DNA of 64,000 nucleotides, from positions 28,944,263 to 29,008,262 of the forward strand of contig NC_092800.1 of assembly GCF_918797505.1 (NCBI RefSeq). Direction: 5' to 3'. Below, piece after piece: positions 1 through 10,120 of the stretch. This DNA is from Bemisia tabaci. Its lineage: Eukaryota > Arthropoda > Insecta > Hemiptera > Aleyrodidae. Numbering within the stretch: the stretch's first letter is position 1; each line of letters opens with the position of its first letter. The notes below the pieces were generated by a model. It was not told where the DNA came from, did no database searches, and saw nothing but the letters and a program-made list of their open reading frames with translations. Made by a program: the position numbers and the translations under genes.

Positions 1-80
1 CATTGGTTTCCCTTTGCAGAACGCTACTTTTATGGAAGAGCCAGAGATAGTGGTTCCTTATTGCAAAATGCAATCCAATT
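1..80. repeat. Dispersed repeat fragment (GCCAGAAATAGTAGTTCC family)
   Basis: Positions 46-80 read roughly as GCCAGAGATAGTGGTTCC followed by TTGCAAAATGCAATCCAATT. The same motif recurs as the unit of the tandem array at 24921-25400 (opposite strand) and in pieces at 25495-25530, 16376-16625 and 61440-61640. Only one end is visible here because the window starts inside it. The class of element is unknown. Confidence 0.4.
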
Positions 81-490
81 ATAAATATTAATTATTAATA
101 TCGTAGGCTTCAAATAACACAGTTTGGTCGTAGCGAAATTTTCATAGTGCCTGTATTTGATTAACTTGTCCAACGAAATCGAACCAAGGGACCTCTTTTC
201 AATCCGTCACATGAGTAGAGCCAAGTCTGCCAGTGAGCGGTGCATCTCCTCAGGCGTTCAATTGGGGAAGCGGGAAATGAGGTGATTGCACACCGATCTC
301 GGTCTCATACTCCCAGCTCAGCGTGCATCGCTTCAGCCCCAATTCATTGCTTCGTATTTCCCTGGAAAAAAGTGACAGTAGAATCTGTGTTCCAAAACAC
401 CATAGACCTACAGCCGGCTGTAAGATTTCCAATAGCTTCTATAGCCGGCTACACAATTTCTTATAGCATTTTATAGCCGATGGCGATTAA
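81..490. other. Unassigned sequence, no gene seen
   Basis: No credible coding region. A short motif close to TATAGCCGG occurs three or four times between 400 and 485. Short open frames on both strands show no recognisable domain. Confidence 0.5.
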
Positions 491-965
491 GCAACTGCCA
501 GGCGATAAAGTGTATGCTAAACGTTACTAATTACGGATGCTAGGACTTAGTAAGTTTTTGGAATACTGCTCTCTTTTTGGGCCGTAGTATCTTGATTTAT
601 TTTGCGAGGAAAGCTCCGTACTTTTGATGGATGCCTGCCATTACTAATATATTAGAGCGCCTTCAGTTTCGTATGATACTGTGCAATATCTCTGGTGTGA
701 AATAGTTGCTTTAAGCGCCGTGGCACGCTGCGACGCGGCAGACGGGTAGCCAGCGCGAAACGCATTGGCGCCTACAAACCTAACAGGGATACTTCACGCG
801 TTGCGCAATGCGTGAAGTATCCCTGTTAGGTTTGTAGGCGCCAGTGCGTCGCCGCTCCGCTTTGTGTTAGGCTCTAATATTTAATCTGGCGGAGTCAGCG
901 TTACTCAACTCATGATTTTGAAATGTTTGTACATCCTGTATGGATTATTCTCATTTTAATTGATG
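491..965 (+). mobile_element. HP palindromic element, copy 1
   Basis: Aligns along its length with 966-1432, 45252-45712 and 59802-60360. Positions 767-842 form an almost perfect hairpin with 33-nt arms starting GGCGCCTACAAACC, centred on TTGCGCAAT. The left flank holds a conserved 65-nt module at 651-715 that also occurs outside this family. No coding capacity. Copies 1 and 2 are head-to-tail, and copy 2 lacks about the first 100 bp. The superfamily is unknown and no target duplication was identified. Confidence 0.75.
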
Positions 966-1432
966 AAACTTGCTCCGTACTTTTGATGGATGCCTGCAAT
1001 TACTAATATATTAGAGCGCCTTCAGTTTCGTATGATACTGTGCAACACCTCTGGTGTGAAATAGTTGCTTCAAGCGCCGTGGCACGCTGTAGTGCGGCAG
1101 GCGGGCACCCAGCGCGAAACGCGCATCGGCGCCTACAAACCTAAGTGGATACTTCCAGCATTGCGCAATGCGTGAAGTATCCCCTTAGGTTTGTAGGGGC
1201 CTGTGCGTGTTACGCGCTGGCAGTACGCCTGCACGCTGCTTCTGTTAGATTCTAATATTTAAATTCGTGGAGTCAGCATTTTTCAGCTCATGATTTTGAA
1301 ATGTTTGCACACCTTGCATGGATTATTCTCATTTAATTTGATGAAAAAAAATGTATGAAAGGAAAATATAATGTGTGTTTTGTAAATATGAAGGTGGTTC
1401 CGTATCAAACTTAATGATTTCCAAAGCACACG
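966..1432 (+). mobile_element. HP palindromic element, copy 2 (tandem)
   Basis: Direct repeat of copy 1 at a spacing of about 366 bp. Its hairpin core at about 1131-1200 has drifted (CTAAGTGGATAC against CCTTAGG on the other arm). The centre still reads ATTGCGCAAT. It ends where a CGTC-family element begins, near 1432. Confidence 0.75.
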
Positions 1433-1690
1433 AATTTTTCGTTCCCCGGAGGAAAGTATAATTCCATTCCATGGTTACAAAATTAACTCAAACAATTCAA
1501 TTTTTAACAATGATGTACCCGTTAAATTTGTTTTAAACATTTTTCTGATTTTTGCATTGAGATCAGAAGAAAACCCAGGGATTTTTTCCATTAGAAATGC
1601 CCAAGATTCCCTCGGTAAAAATTCAATTTTCGAAGGGAAATTTGGCAACCCTGAGATGTGGTTACGTTCTTTCATGATAAAAACGACGAA
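1432..1690. mobile_element. CGTC-family MITE, degraded copy
   Basis: The ends match the better copy at 9117-9378: the left arm resembles CGTTCCCCGGAGGAAAG and the right arm runs GGCAACC...GTTACG...ACGACG. The middle shares GAAATGCCCAAGATTC with that copy. It is palindromic, about 260 bp and non-coding. The arms are diverged, so this is an old insertion. Confidence 0.6.
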
Positions 1691-3469
1691 CCGACACATT
1701 TTTTACACGTTATTAGACTAACCCGAATAGACCTTCTTTCAGTGAAACAAATGAATCAGAACAGTATAATTCACCGTTTTCGTAGGTCTATTCACTATTC
1801 ACCGCAGTTAACTAAACCGTGCGGGGCCGTTAGACCACTTCCTAGTGCGTACAGAAGCATTTTCATTTGAATGATGACAGACTGGAAGAAAGCTCAGGAT
1901 TATTGTATTCAGCGCACAGGCTGTTCCGAAAGTTTTAATCTCAGCTTAAAAGCTGCAAACTTGGCTCGCCCCCGCCCCCGCGCCCCCTAGTTCTCATTAT
2001 TATTAATGAATGTAATACCCTTATAGACACGGAAGTGTTGAGCAAGTCAACAAAACTTCGTAACAGGGGTGATTCGATCCGCAGCAGATCATATTTACGT
2101 CAGTTTCCTCTCCGAAGTTGCACACCGCGCGCTCAAGTCTCGTTGGCTTATCTAATTTTCGAAGCACTCGTTTGCAACTCAGACTAGTTTTCGGTGGATT
2201 TTTAAAGTGGTATTAATGGACGCTCAAGATGAGCCACCGATTATAAATCGTAATTTTTCAGCCAAAGTTAGTAATAAAGTTAGTATAACTATGAAAACAA
2301 CAGAAAACGGGATAGTAATTAAAGAAATAAAAGCTATTTATGGGAGTAATATCAATTAGAACAAAAACCCTGTTTAAAATAAGTCAGGGTAAGTGACGTA
2401 TGTCAATTTTCTTCTCAAAATAATTCGTTTCTTAATTTCCTCTTCCTTCATGTTTCCATTTAAGCAGATATGATGTCGTTAAAATATTTGTATTTCCAAT
2501 AAGTTCAGAGCAAAAGGCATCAAAATAAGGCCACCAGGTTCTAAAGTGATTCTAGGACACTCTAAGCACTTATTGAATATCGTAACCGGAATATCCCACT
2601 TGGTTGAAAAAATAAATAACACTTTCATCGGCAACATCTTTTAATTTTAAATTATTTTACAACTTATCCCACGCAACCTCTATCTGGCCTCCGAGGAAGA
2701 GATTGACCAAACTGCGCTCTCTGAAAATATCCAGCGGGGTGTACATGTAAACACCATTTTCAACCTAATCTTGAGAGCGCTACTGTTTTTGAAACACACT
2801 GTTCGAACGACGGTTAATGTTCGCTCGGGCAATAAACCTATCTTGATCTAGTGGAGAGAATTTTCCTTTCAAATGCGACGTTACCAAACCATGAGGTTTA
2901 TGCAGCATTATTCTTTTCCAGCTTTCCGCTTCGTAGTCAAGCGACTTGTACAGCCAGACCGATCGGAGTTTCTAACATTCTCTCGGCATAGATTTTTTTG
3001 TTGTGTCTCTAATTAAAATTTCGTAATACCCTCGAAAATTTAATTTATGTAGGCTTAATTCAAGGCATTTAATTCCAGGAGTGGTTGCGATATTTATGTA
3101 TAAAGTTTAAAAAAAAGAAATCAAAAAGATCAACTTAAATTTCGTCTGAAATTAAACAATATGAACATAGCTTGGAAGTCTCTTACTATATCCACGAACT
3201 AGATGTAGTTGGTCTCTTTTAAATTCATTCCAAAAATTGAAGAAGAACGAAAATGAAACATTTGTCTAAAGCTCATAATATGAAAACCCTCTAATCCACA
3301 ACAACATGATTTCATTTTCTGTGTTTCATTCATCACTTTTTTCTTTGTTTCGTTTTTATCATACTAATTTTTTTCTGGCTTTGCTCTCGAAAATTTTTAT
3401 CCCATACAAAATATTAATGCGCGTCACACAATTTGTGAGCTCAATATTCTTTCGTTTGGAAGAGTGTTG
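1691..3469. other. Unassigned AT-rich sequence, no gene seen
   Basis: Apparently unique AT-rich DNA. The only odd composition is a C-rich patch at 1968-1990. No frame reaches a convincing length and I see no repeat shared with the rest of the window. Confidence 0.5.
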
Positions 3470-3703
3470 GATTATTATTGGCTAGTTAGGAAATTAATGT
3501 GCCTATGATAAGGCACTAATTGCTCTATGATCAGGGGGTCCTGGGTTCGATCCCCGGCCAGGTGACCCGAGTTTTATGATCTCAAACAATGGTTACATGG
3601 GGTTGGCTTTATTAGGGACTAAGGGGGATGGGACTCAAGGGACGGCAAGCTTAAGATTATCCTCCCTCTCGGGATATTTGAAGTGTTAGAAAAAAAAAAA
3701 AAC
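3470..3703 (+). mobile_element. tRNA-derived SINE-like element
   Basis: A strong RNA polymerase III B box (GGGTTCGATCCCC, 3542-3554) sits in a 5-bp T-arm-like stem. An A-box-like TGGCTAGTTAGG lies upstream at 3479-3490. About 150 bp of unrelated body follows and ends in an A-rich tail at 3691-3702. This A box, B box, body and oligo(A) order is typical of tRNA-derived SINEs. A functional tRNA is excluded because no acceptor stem pairs and the box spacing is too long. I could not define target duplications. Confidence 0.55.
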
Positions 3704-4200
3704 CCCAAACGCAGACATTGTCAGTTTTTCCTTCCTTTTCGAAAAGAAATTGAAAAGAAACTGCAACAGCCCCAATTAATCCTTCCAAGAAGACCATAAG
3801 CTCTATGGCACGAACTAATCCTTAAAGCGACCAACTTGGCATCCCAGTCAAGAATCCGCAAGTTATACGAGATGGGAGGGCGGAAGTCATTCTTGCCGTG
3901 GCTTAGTGCATTCACCACTTAAAAAAGGAGGCCAAAAACGTGTTTATTTACGGTTTCTACCACAAAGAAAACTGACCACATAAACAACGACCGCTAGAAA
4001 GGGGAGGGTGGACTTGATTCCTGCCCATGTGTAACGTAAGTGGGACCCCTATCAAAGGGTTGCCAAGTTGGAGAATTATGTAATGCCCCCTTTCCATGCG
4101 TGTATTGACATCTTCCTTTTTATTTTTTTGAGCTGCGGTTCCCATTTATTTCACTAATGGGTCACTAAATCTTGGAATGGGTTTTTTTTTTTTTTTTTAT
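3704..4200. other. Unassigned sequence, no gene seen
   Basis: Contains two minus-strand open frames of 62-65 codons without recognisable features, and a poly(T) run at about 4181-4198. Confidence 0.45.
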
Positions 4201-4427
4201 TACGATCGCACTTAGAAAAAAAGTACCAGGCAAACTTCTTCCTTTTTTTAAAAAAAAAAAAAATAAATAAATGTACAGTATTAAACTTGAAACAAGTTTT
4301 TTTTAACATTAACAAATCATTGGTAAGAAGCAAAAACTTTTCTGGAGAATTCTTTAGAAAATTATCAAGAAGCTACATTTTTACAACACAGAAATTGCGC
4401 TGGTTCCTTTTTGGTAAATGTGATCCA
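4201..4427. repeat. Dispersed repeat, GGATCACATTTAGC family (degraded)
   Basis: The right end (AAATTGCGCTGGTTCC, then TGTGATCC, ending 4427) matches the ends of copies at 24109-24352 and 57550-57803. The left end is poorly preserved and lies near A/T homopolymers. Non-coding. Confidence 0.4.
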
Positions 4428-5125
4428 TTTAATAATCTGAAAGTATCAGGTGAGTAGAAAACGTGGTGATTCATTGCGTATTTTTGGAGCCAAAATTCCG
4501 TGCATGTTCGTTTTTAAAGAGTCCAAAAAAGAATTGAAGGAATTTCAAACTCGCTGGAATGGCGGAATGATGATGGAAGTGATGTAATGCGGCAGTCAAA
4601 TCGCTGTCTGCTCTTATTTTTTACTGATGTTTGTTTAATTAGAACGTATTTCAAAGTGTAGAGATAACATGAATTGGATGCGATTTTTTGATTCTGAATA
4701 TTTTTCGGATTTCCTATTGTTTTTATCAATGAGGAGTAGAAAGACATCCGACGGAAGTCGTTGAAACCCATGTTTGATTTTCATTTGGTTTGGCGCAAAA
4801 TCGGGGCGTTTCAAATTTTCGGGAAAATCTTCCTTTTTAAAATGCGTATTTCTCGGTCTCTGAGTTATTTTTTCGCGTCTTAATTGCGAGCATCGTGTTC
4901 TTCCTGTCATTTACTTTTGGCAAAATTTATTTGGAAGTCAAAATTCGTTCATTGTTAGTGACCCATTTTATCCTCTCAAAAATCGTAAGCTACCGCCTCC
5001 ACCTATCGGTAATAATCTTTGAAAAGGGATATACCAATAATCGCCGAGTTTCTTTTTTGTCTCTACGGCGGAACCTAAACTACCTAACCTAAACTAAAGA
5101 AACATTGGTTTTCGCAGTTTCAAGT
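4428..5125. other. Unassigned sequence, no gene seen
   Basis: AT-rich. Overlapping short frames on both strands (65-91 codons) have no recognisable domain, signal peptide or membrane pattern and are probably chance. Confidence 0.45.
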
Positions 5126-6062
5126 TTAAAGGGATTTTTCAAAATAAAAAGTCTAACGGTACGGGCGCTCTCAATATCCCACCATCATTCGAGGCACGCG
5201 AAATCCGTCAAGGCGCTTCGAGCAACTATTCCGGCACTAAAGTGTTGCACAGTATCAGCTGAAATTGAAGGCGCACTGACGAACTTGATTTTCTTCGCAT
5301 TATTTAAAAACGCCAAGTTTCTTCTAAAAATACCCCATTCTGTGTGCATTTCTCTCTCACACATGCATTGCTACATTGGGCAAGACAACATTTAGTTTTT
5401 TCTCTCTTTTTTTCCATACTGTATTGTGAACTACTAATCCAATCATTATACACAATGTCAATGACCAATAAGTAAAGCTGAATGTACTGACGATAGAGTA
5501 GTTTGCAACTTACTTACATGTTAATGCTACATTTAGTGGATTATAATGTGCGCCATCGGATAAAACGTGTGCACACGATTAATGTCTCATTACGTGCTGA
5601 GATACGATACAGTTAGTTAGTTATTTATTTTATTTATAGACATTCAGCATCCTAGGCTATTAACGTCTTTACAAAGAATTTGGAAGATGGGTGTATAAAC
5701 AACAATTCAGATTTAAAATTAAGGGAGGCAAACAGTTCCTACATTGGTGAAATACGTCACTATACACAAGGGACTATTTTATGTACGTGCGTGCGTACGT
5801 ATGTGCGTTAGAGGAATGAATACAAATGAATGATCAAAAAACCAAAAATTCGACGCAAAACAAATGACTCGAACTGACAAAGGAAACTCGGCGTTTTGAA
5901 CAATGCGAAGAAAATCACGTTCCCTAGAGCGCCTTCAATTTCATCTGATACTGTGCAACATCTTAGAGCCGCAATAGTTGCACGAACCGCCTTGACGGAT
6001 TTCATGTACCCTGGATGAGACTAGGATATTGAATGCGCCCGTACGATTTTTGCACGTTCAAA
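5126..6062. mobile_element. Long inverted-repeat element
   Basis: Arms of about 190 bp (5126-5322 and 5873-6062) are inverted copies at roughly 80 percent identity. They begin near GTACGGGCGC and include GAAATCCGTCAAGGCG and TTGCACAGTATCAG. The spacer is about 550 bp of AT-rich, non-coding DNA. Both arms contain the 65-nt module found in the HP family. Both also keep an open frame reading RATIxALxCCTVSxEIEGAL. It is likely a non-autonomous DNA element related to HP. The superfamily is unknown. Confidence 0.65.
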
Positions 6063-6688
6063 GTTCGTGCCCGCTGAAATTAAATTGTGAGTGCCTTGAA
6101 GACGCCTTAATACCATATCTTACTTGTTTATTGGCTGAATTAATATGTGACCAAGATGACCGCCAGTGCAGTGTCTTGATCACGTCATTATTTGGACGCG
6201 ATACTGCCGTTTTCAACTTTTCAGTGGAGCATGTTTTGCAAAACTCATTTGCGTTTCCCCACTAATGAACAGATTTTAAATTCCTGTGGCTTGTTGCAAA
6301 GCCGAGGAGCTTTTACAACGCTTCTTACCGACAAAACTTTTAATTAGTTCATAATAAGTGAGGCGCCGAGGACTAAATTCATAATCGGTGATAATGAATG
6401 AAATCGACAGGAACCGTGTGTCCAAAAAAAAAAAAAAATTATAATACTATGATAAAAATTATAATTATAATTTAAAAAATACATTTTTACAGAAATTTGA
6501 TACTACAACCTTTCTTTAAAATTTCATCGATTTTTTCGTGTGAACAGAGGAAAAGTCAGAGGAATTTTTATTTAGAGACGCATAATTTTTTCTTAATGAA
6601 AGCGCCGTTTGCAAGTGAAAATTTTGCTACAGCGGTATGAAGTTAGGTTCTATTGTTCGAGAAAGGATGCTTTTTCTTGGATAATTAT
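6063..6688. other. Unassigned sequence, no gene seen
   Basis: A 78-codon plus-strand frame at 6029-6265 overlaps the preceding repeat arm and is probably chance. There is an A-run at about 6424-6437. Nothing else is recognised. Confidence 0.45.
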
Positions 6689-7148
6689 ATGGAGAGAGTA
6701 TGGCCGTTTGTGGGTTGTTTTTATTGGACGTGAAAACTAGGCTGATATGATGCATTTACGGTCGCGAGTAAGTCAATGGACAGGCAACTTCACCCAATCG
6801 TTAACTCCTTTGCAAATAATCAATGAAATCATAATCAAACATGTAATTGGGCAGTTAATCATGTAACGCTAAAATAACTTCAGAGCTAATTTTAGGTCAA
6901 AATATATGATGATTCGAAAAAGCCACAAACTGCATTGATCTAGAATAGAAAGCGAGAGTAGATGGTATGTCCAGAGTATTTTCTCATGTATGGGTTGACA
7001 TGAACTTCCGAAGAACCATCTACGAAGTTGGGAGCGGTTTTTTAGTAACGACCGCGAGTGCTTTATGATAGCCTAAAATTCTCAGAAGAATCAAGAAATG
7101 GCACAACTTTCCATCAGTAAAAAGATACAAGTTGCTCTACTCTCTCCA
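6689..7148. mobile_element. Probable MITE with GAGAGAGTATGG ends
   Basis: The left end TGGAGAGAGTATGGCCG (6690-6706) matches the end of the element at 41709-42094. A reverse-complement partner ACTCTCTCCATA lies at 7136-7147. Only about 12-17 bp of the ends match and the interior is not shared, so the boundary is tentative. Non-coding. Confidence 0.35.
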
Positions 7149-7756
7149 TATTTTCACTCCAGGTTTTAGAGTATGAAATTCAAGTAATACAATCACTCGC
7201 TTTGATGGAGAAAAAGACGATTCTGGAAAAGGGTGGCAACGTCGAGTGTAATGGTAACCATTAATCTTGCTTTTTCACGCGACGTGAGAATACCTCCTTT
7301 GCAATTTAAAGCCTACATCATCAAAATCCAGCATCTGATCCTATGTGAGCTCTAATTGCTCTGCTTGGCTCCCAGCAAACAAGTGTACGTCGAGCATAGC
7401 GCGCAGCCCGGAGCATAGTCGCCAAAATTCCTCTGTTTCGGGAGAATACGCTGAGCCGTATGGTCGTGAAGTTTTTATTCTATGATTAACATTAGGAACG
7501 CTAACGAAAACGCTGCCTATCTGCAAACTGACGATTTTGCAGGACGAAGAGAAAATCTTCGTCATTTCTGTCATTTTAAGATCAGATATGCATTTTTTTC
7601 ATACATCACACCGTTATTGAAGCGCTGCCATACAGTATTGGAAAAAAACCTAAATCATCAGCTTGTTTATTTTAGATTGTAGAATGCGGCAAAGTCGCTA
7701 AGCCTTTTTTGCCAAAATCGCCAGTCAGGCTGTATTGTTTGTTAGCCCTCGATTTC
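7149..7756. other. Unassigned sequence, no gene seen
   Basis: Short frames on both strands (66-77 codons) overlap each other in antisense. No motif is recognised. Confidence 0.45.
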
Positions 7757-7758
7757 TA

Positions 7759-8489
7759 CACCGAAAAAAAAGTTCAGCCCTACGCACCGAAGTTCGGTGT
7801 TCCATATCATCCCAACTAATGCGGTTCGTTAAACTGAACTTTCGGTTTGTCAAACTGAATTTTCGGTTCGTATAACCGAACTTGTGCGGTAAAGTGAACT
7901 TGTGCCGTTAAGTGAACTTGCCGGTTAAGTGGACTTGTGCGGTTAAAAGGGACTTGTGCGGTTAAGTGAAGTTGTGCGGTTAAGTGAACTTGTGCGGTTA
8001 AGTGAAGTTGTGCGGTTCAGGGAAGTTGTGCGGTTCAGTGAAGTTGTGCGGTTAAGTGAAGTTGTACGGTTAAGTGAAGTTGTGCGGCTAAGTGAACTTG
8101 TGCAGCTAAGTGAAGTTGTGCGGTTAAGTGAACTTGTGTGGTTAAGTGTACTTGTGCGGTTAAGTGACCTCGTGCGGTTAAGTGATGTTGTGCGGCTCAG
8201 TGAAGTTGTGCGGTTAAGTGAAGTTGTGCGGTTAAGTGAATTGTGCGGTTAAGTGAACTTGTGCGGCTAAGTGAAGTTGTGCGGTTAAGTGAACTTGTGT
8301 GGTTAAGTGTACTTGTGCGGTTAAGTGACCTTGTGCGGTTATGTTAACTTGTGCGGCAAAGTAAACTGACGAACAAAGTTTGGTCATATATGCGGAACGT
8401 TTGGTCGGTTGCACGAACCCATAATTCGTTCCGAATATTTGAGACGGAACACCGAACGTCCGGTTCATACGACCGATTTTCTTTCAGTG
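7759..8489. mobile_element. CACTG2 MITE carrying an 18-bp minisatellite
   Basis: Ends are CACCGAAAAAAAA on the left and TTTCTTTCAGTG on the right, flanked by a TA/TA 2-bp duplication (7757-7758, 8490-8491). Just inside both ends lies an inverted motif containing TTCGGTGTTCC. The interior between 7873 and 8365 has expanded into a minisatellite. The terminal type and 2-bp duplication match ten other elements in this window. Non-coding. Confidence 0.7.
7873..8365. repeat. 18-bp minisatellite, about 27 units
   Basis: The unit is close to GTGCGGTTAAGTGAACTT with AAGTGAAGTT variants. The period is a multiple of three, so it gives an artefactual 98-codon frame of repeated RLSEVV. Upstream sequence (TTCGTTAAACTGAACTTTCGG and relatives, 7830-7885) looks like the longer precursor unit from which the array grew. 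Confidence 0.85.
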
Positions 8490-8491
8490 TA

Positions 8492-9116
8492 AAACAGAGC
8501 TTTATCGATCGAGGTCATCCGATTAAGATTCAAGAATCGAGCGAGTCCGGGCGGCGGGATTTTCGGCAGCATTTTTCCGGTCGGGAACTCGGGGCGGGGG
8601 TCGCCCGAAGAGATAGCGGTGACCGGTGTCAAGTTGTCGTCTTGTCAAGTGTCTCGGGGAGCCTTGAGAAGGGTTCCGGGTCCCTCGGAGCCGCCGACTT
8701 CCGCTCCGAGGAGCGCTTCGCGAGGGGGAGAAAAAACGAAAACAGAGCCCCGGCTGCACTCGGAGATTAATCCCGGGCCCCGCCCGAAATTTCGAAATAC
8801 TTACGCATCGCTTAATTTTGACGCACGACATCCACCGCGGGCGAGCGACGCTCCTAATCTCCCGGTGCCAAGTGGCAGCCCCACCCCCGCAGAACCCCGT
8901 ATCCGCGCGGGGATCCGCGGGGACGTTGAGCGGTTTCGCGGTCCGCGGGGGTTGTTTCTGTTTCCTTCCCCCTCGTCATGTCTGCATCATTTCCATCAGA
9001 TTGAGCAACTGCTCCGTTTTTCTTGATTAAACTGTACAGTACTAAGAAGGGTTATTACCGCGGGCCCCGGCCCCTTTTTGTTCTCCGTTCCGACTCGAGG
9101 GGAAGACAATATCCTG
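8492..9116. other. GC-rich, CpG-rich island; no gene assigned
   Basis: Sharply more GC- and CpG-rich than its flanks, with frames open on several strands (up to 139 codons) as expected from composition alone. No protein family is recognised. It could be a relic of a promoter or first exon, or just a GC-rich unique patch. Confidence 0.4.
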
Positions 9117-9378
9117 AATTCGTCGTCTCCGGCACGAAGGAACGTAACTTCACTCCAAGGTTGCCAAATTGACTCAAACAATTAAAGTATGATACATAAA
9201 TGTACGTAAGCAATTTTTATCCAAAATATCTCTGTCTTTTGCTTGGGATCTAGAGAAAAATCAGGGAAATTTTCAGTCAGAAATGCCCAAGATTCTCTTG
9301 ATTTATAGGCAATTTGCGAGAGGAAATTTGGCAACATTGGAATGGAGTTACGTTATTTCGTCCGGGAGACGACGAATT
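9117..9378. mobile_element. CGTC-family MITE, best copy
   Basis: The termini AATTCGTCGTCTCC and GGAGACGACGAATT are mirror images. AATT may be the target duplication or part of the repeat. Inverted arms of about 60 bp include AAGGAACGTAACTTCACTCC and CAAGGTTGCCAAATTGACTC with their partners on the right. About 260 bp, non-coding, palindromic. Related copies are at 1432-1690, 10121-10563 and 12525-12590. Confidence 0.75.
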
Positions 9379-9407
9379 ATGTGGCGCTTCGGGACTCGGC
9401 CGGGCAG

Positions 9408-9572
9408 CAGTGGCGTGGCGTGCTTCGCGATATATCGATTGTTATGCCGTTTAAACCTATGGAAAAGGATCGATAAACGGGGTGTTCGCAGCGAACACCT
9501 TGATAATCGATTCTTTACCGTAGGTTTAAATGGCAGAACGATCGATACATCGCAATCCACGCCACGCCACTG
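9408..9572. mobile_element. GGCG-family hAT-like MITE with perfect 8-bp TSD
   Basis: The ends CAGTGGCGTGGCG and CGCCACGCCACTG are exact inverses. The flanks carry an exact 8-bp duplication CCGGGCAG (9400-9407 and 9573-9580). CAGTG-type ends with an 8-bp duplication are hallmarks of the hAT superfamily. The 165-bp interior is nearly a full palindrome containing TATCGATT, TTTAAACCTATGG and a central GTTCGCAGCGAACAC. Non-coding, so it would need a transposase supplied from elsewhere. Confidence 0.9.
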
Positions 9573-9787
9573 CCGGGCAGACGACGAATCTCGGCTCCTC
9601 GCGTCGGATGACTTCGTCGCGTGTCAAGGGAATGATAACAGGACTTGGCACCCCCCGCCCCCCGAGCAGTGAGCGGTTTAAATTGAATTTTGCCCCGATG
9701 AAGATTTTTCCTTAGCCATGCATAATTCAAGAGGGAGGGGGTATCATGGGGGGTCGGATTAAAAATTGTGAAAATCTTGGGGCAGCC

Positions 9788-10090
9788 GACCTAGATCGGT
9801 CTGGTGGTTAGAGCCACTGACCATAGGCGGACCGGTGGGGGGGGGGGGTGGCGTAGAGGGCACAAAAGGAAAATAAAGAAAAAAGGAGGGAGGACACTTC
9901 TATTTGGTAATTTTTCATGACGTAAGTGTGTCAAACTGCGTATAATATGCATAAAGATTTCGAAAATTCCCTGGAGGAAGCCTCTAGGACCCCCCTTATT
10001 ACGTCCCCAGTCCTGTTCGAATTGTATGATCCGCCTATGCAACGGACTGCTGACCAAGAGGTTCCGGGTCTAAATCCCGGCCACTGTGAT
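9788..10090 (+). mobile_element. tRNA-derived SINE-like unit split by an insertion
   Basis: The left part contains an A-box-like GGTGGTTAGAGCC (9802-9815). The right part, after the insertion at 9822-10039, contains a T-arm with a perfect 5-bp stem (CCGGG/CCCGG) and B box GGTCTAAATCC. Rejoining the two flanks at the 8-bp duplication gives a normal tRNA-like A-to-B spacing. The 3-prime limit is uncertain. Confidence 0.6.
9822..10039. mobile_element. Small TIR element inserted in a SINE
   Basis: The termini CATAGGCGGACC and GATCCGCCTATG are inverted repeats with one mismatch. The flanking octamers CCACTGAC (9814-9821) and CAACGGAC (10040-10047) look like an aged 8-bp duplication (2 mismatches), suggesting a hAT-like MITE. 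The interior starts with 12 G residues (9837-9848). Non-coding. Confidence 0.6.
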
Positions 10091-10120
10091 TAGATTTAAT
10101 GATGGTGACTCGATTTAAGC

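Noticed and set aside
3470..3600. Functional tRNA gene
   Set aside because: Good B box and T arm, but no pairing acceptor stem and the A-to-B distance is too long. The downstream body and oligo(A) fit a SINE.
7956..8252. Repeat protein with RLSEVV units
   Set aside because: Artefact of an 18-bp minisatellite whose period is divisible by three.
9400..9580. Operator or enhancer because of strong dyad symmetry around GTTCGCAGCGAACAC
   Set aside because: The dyad is the interior of a palindromic MITE present in several copies, so transposon structure explains it.
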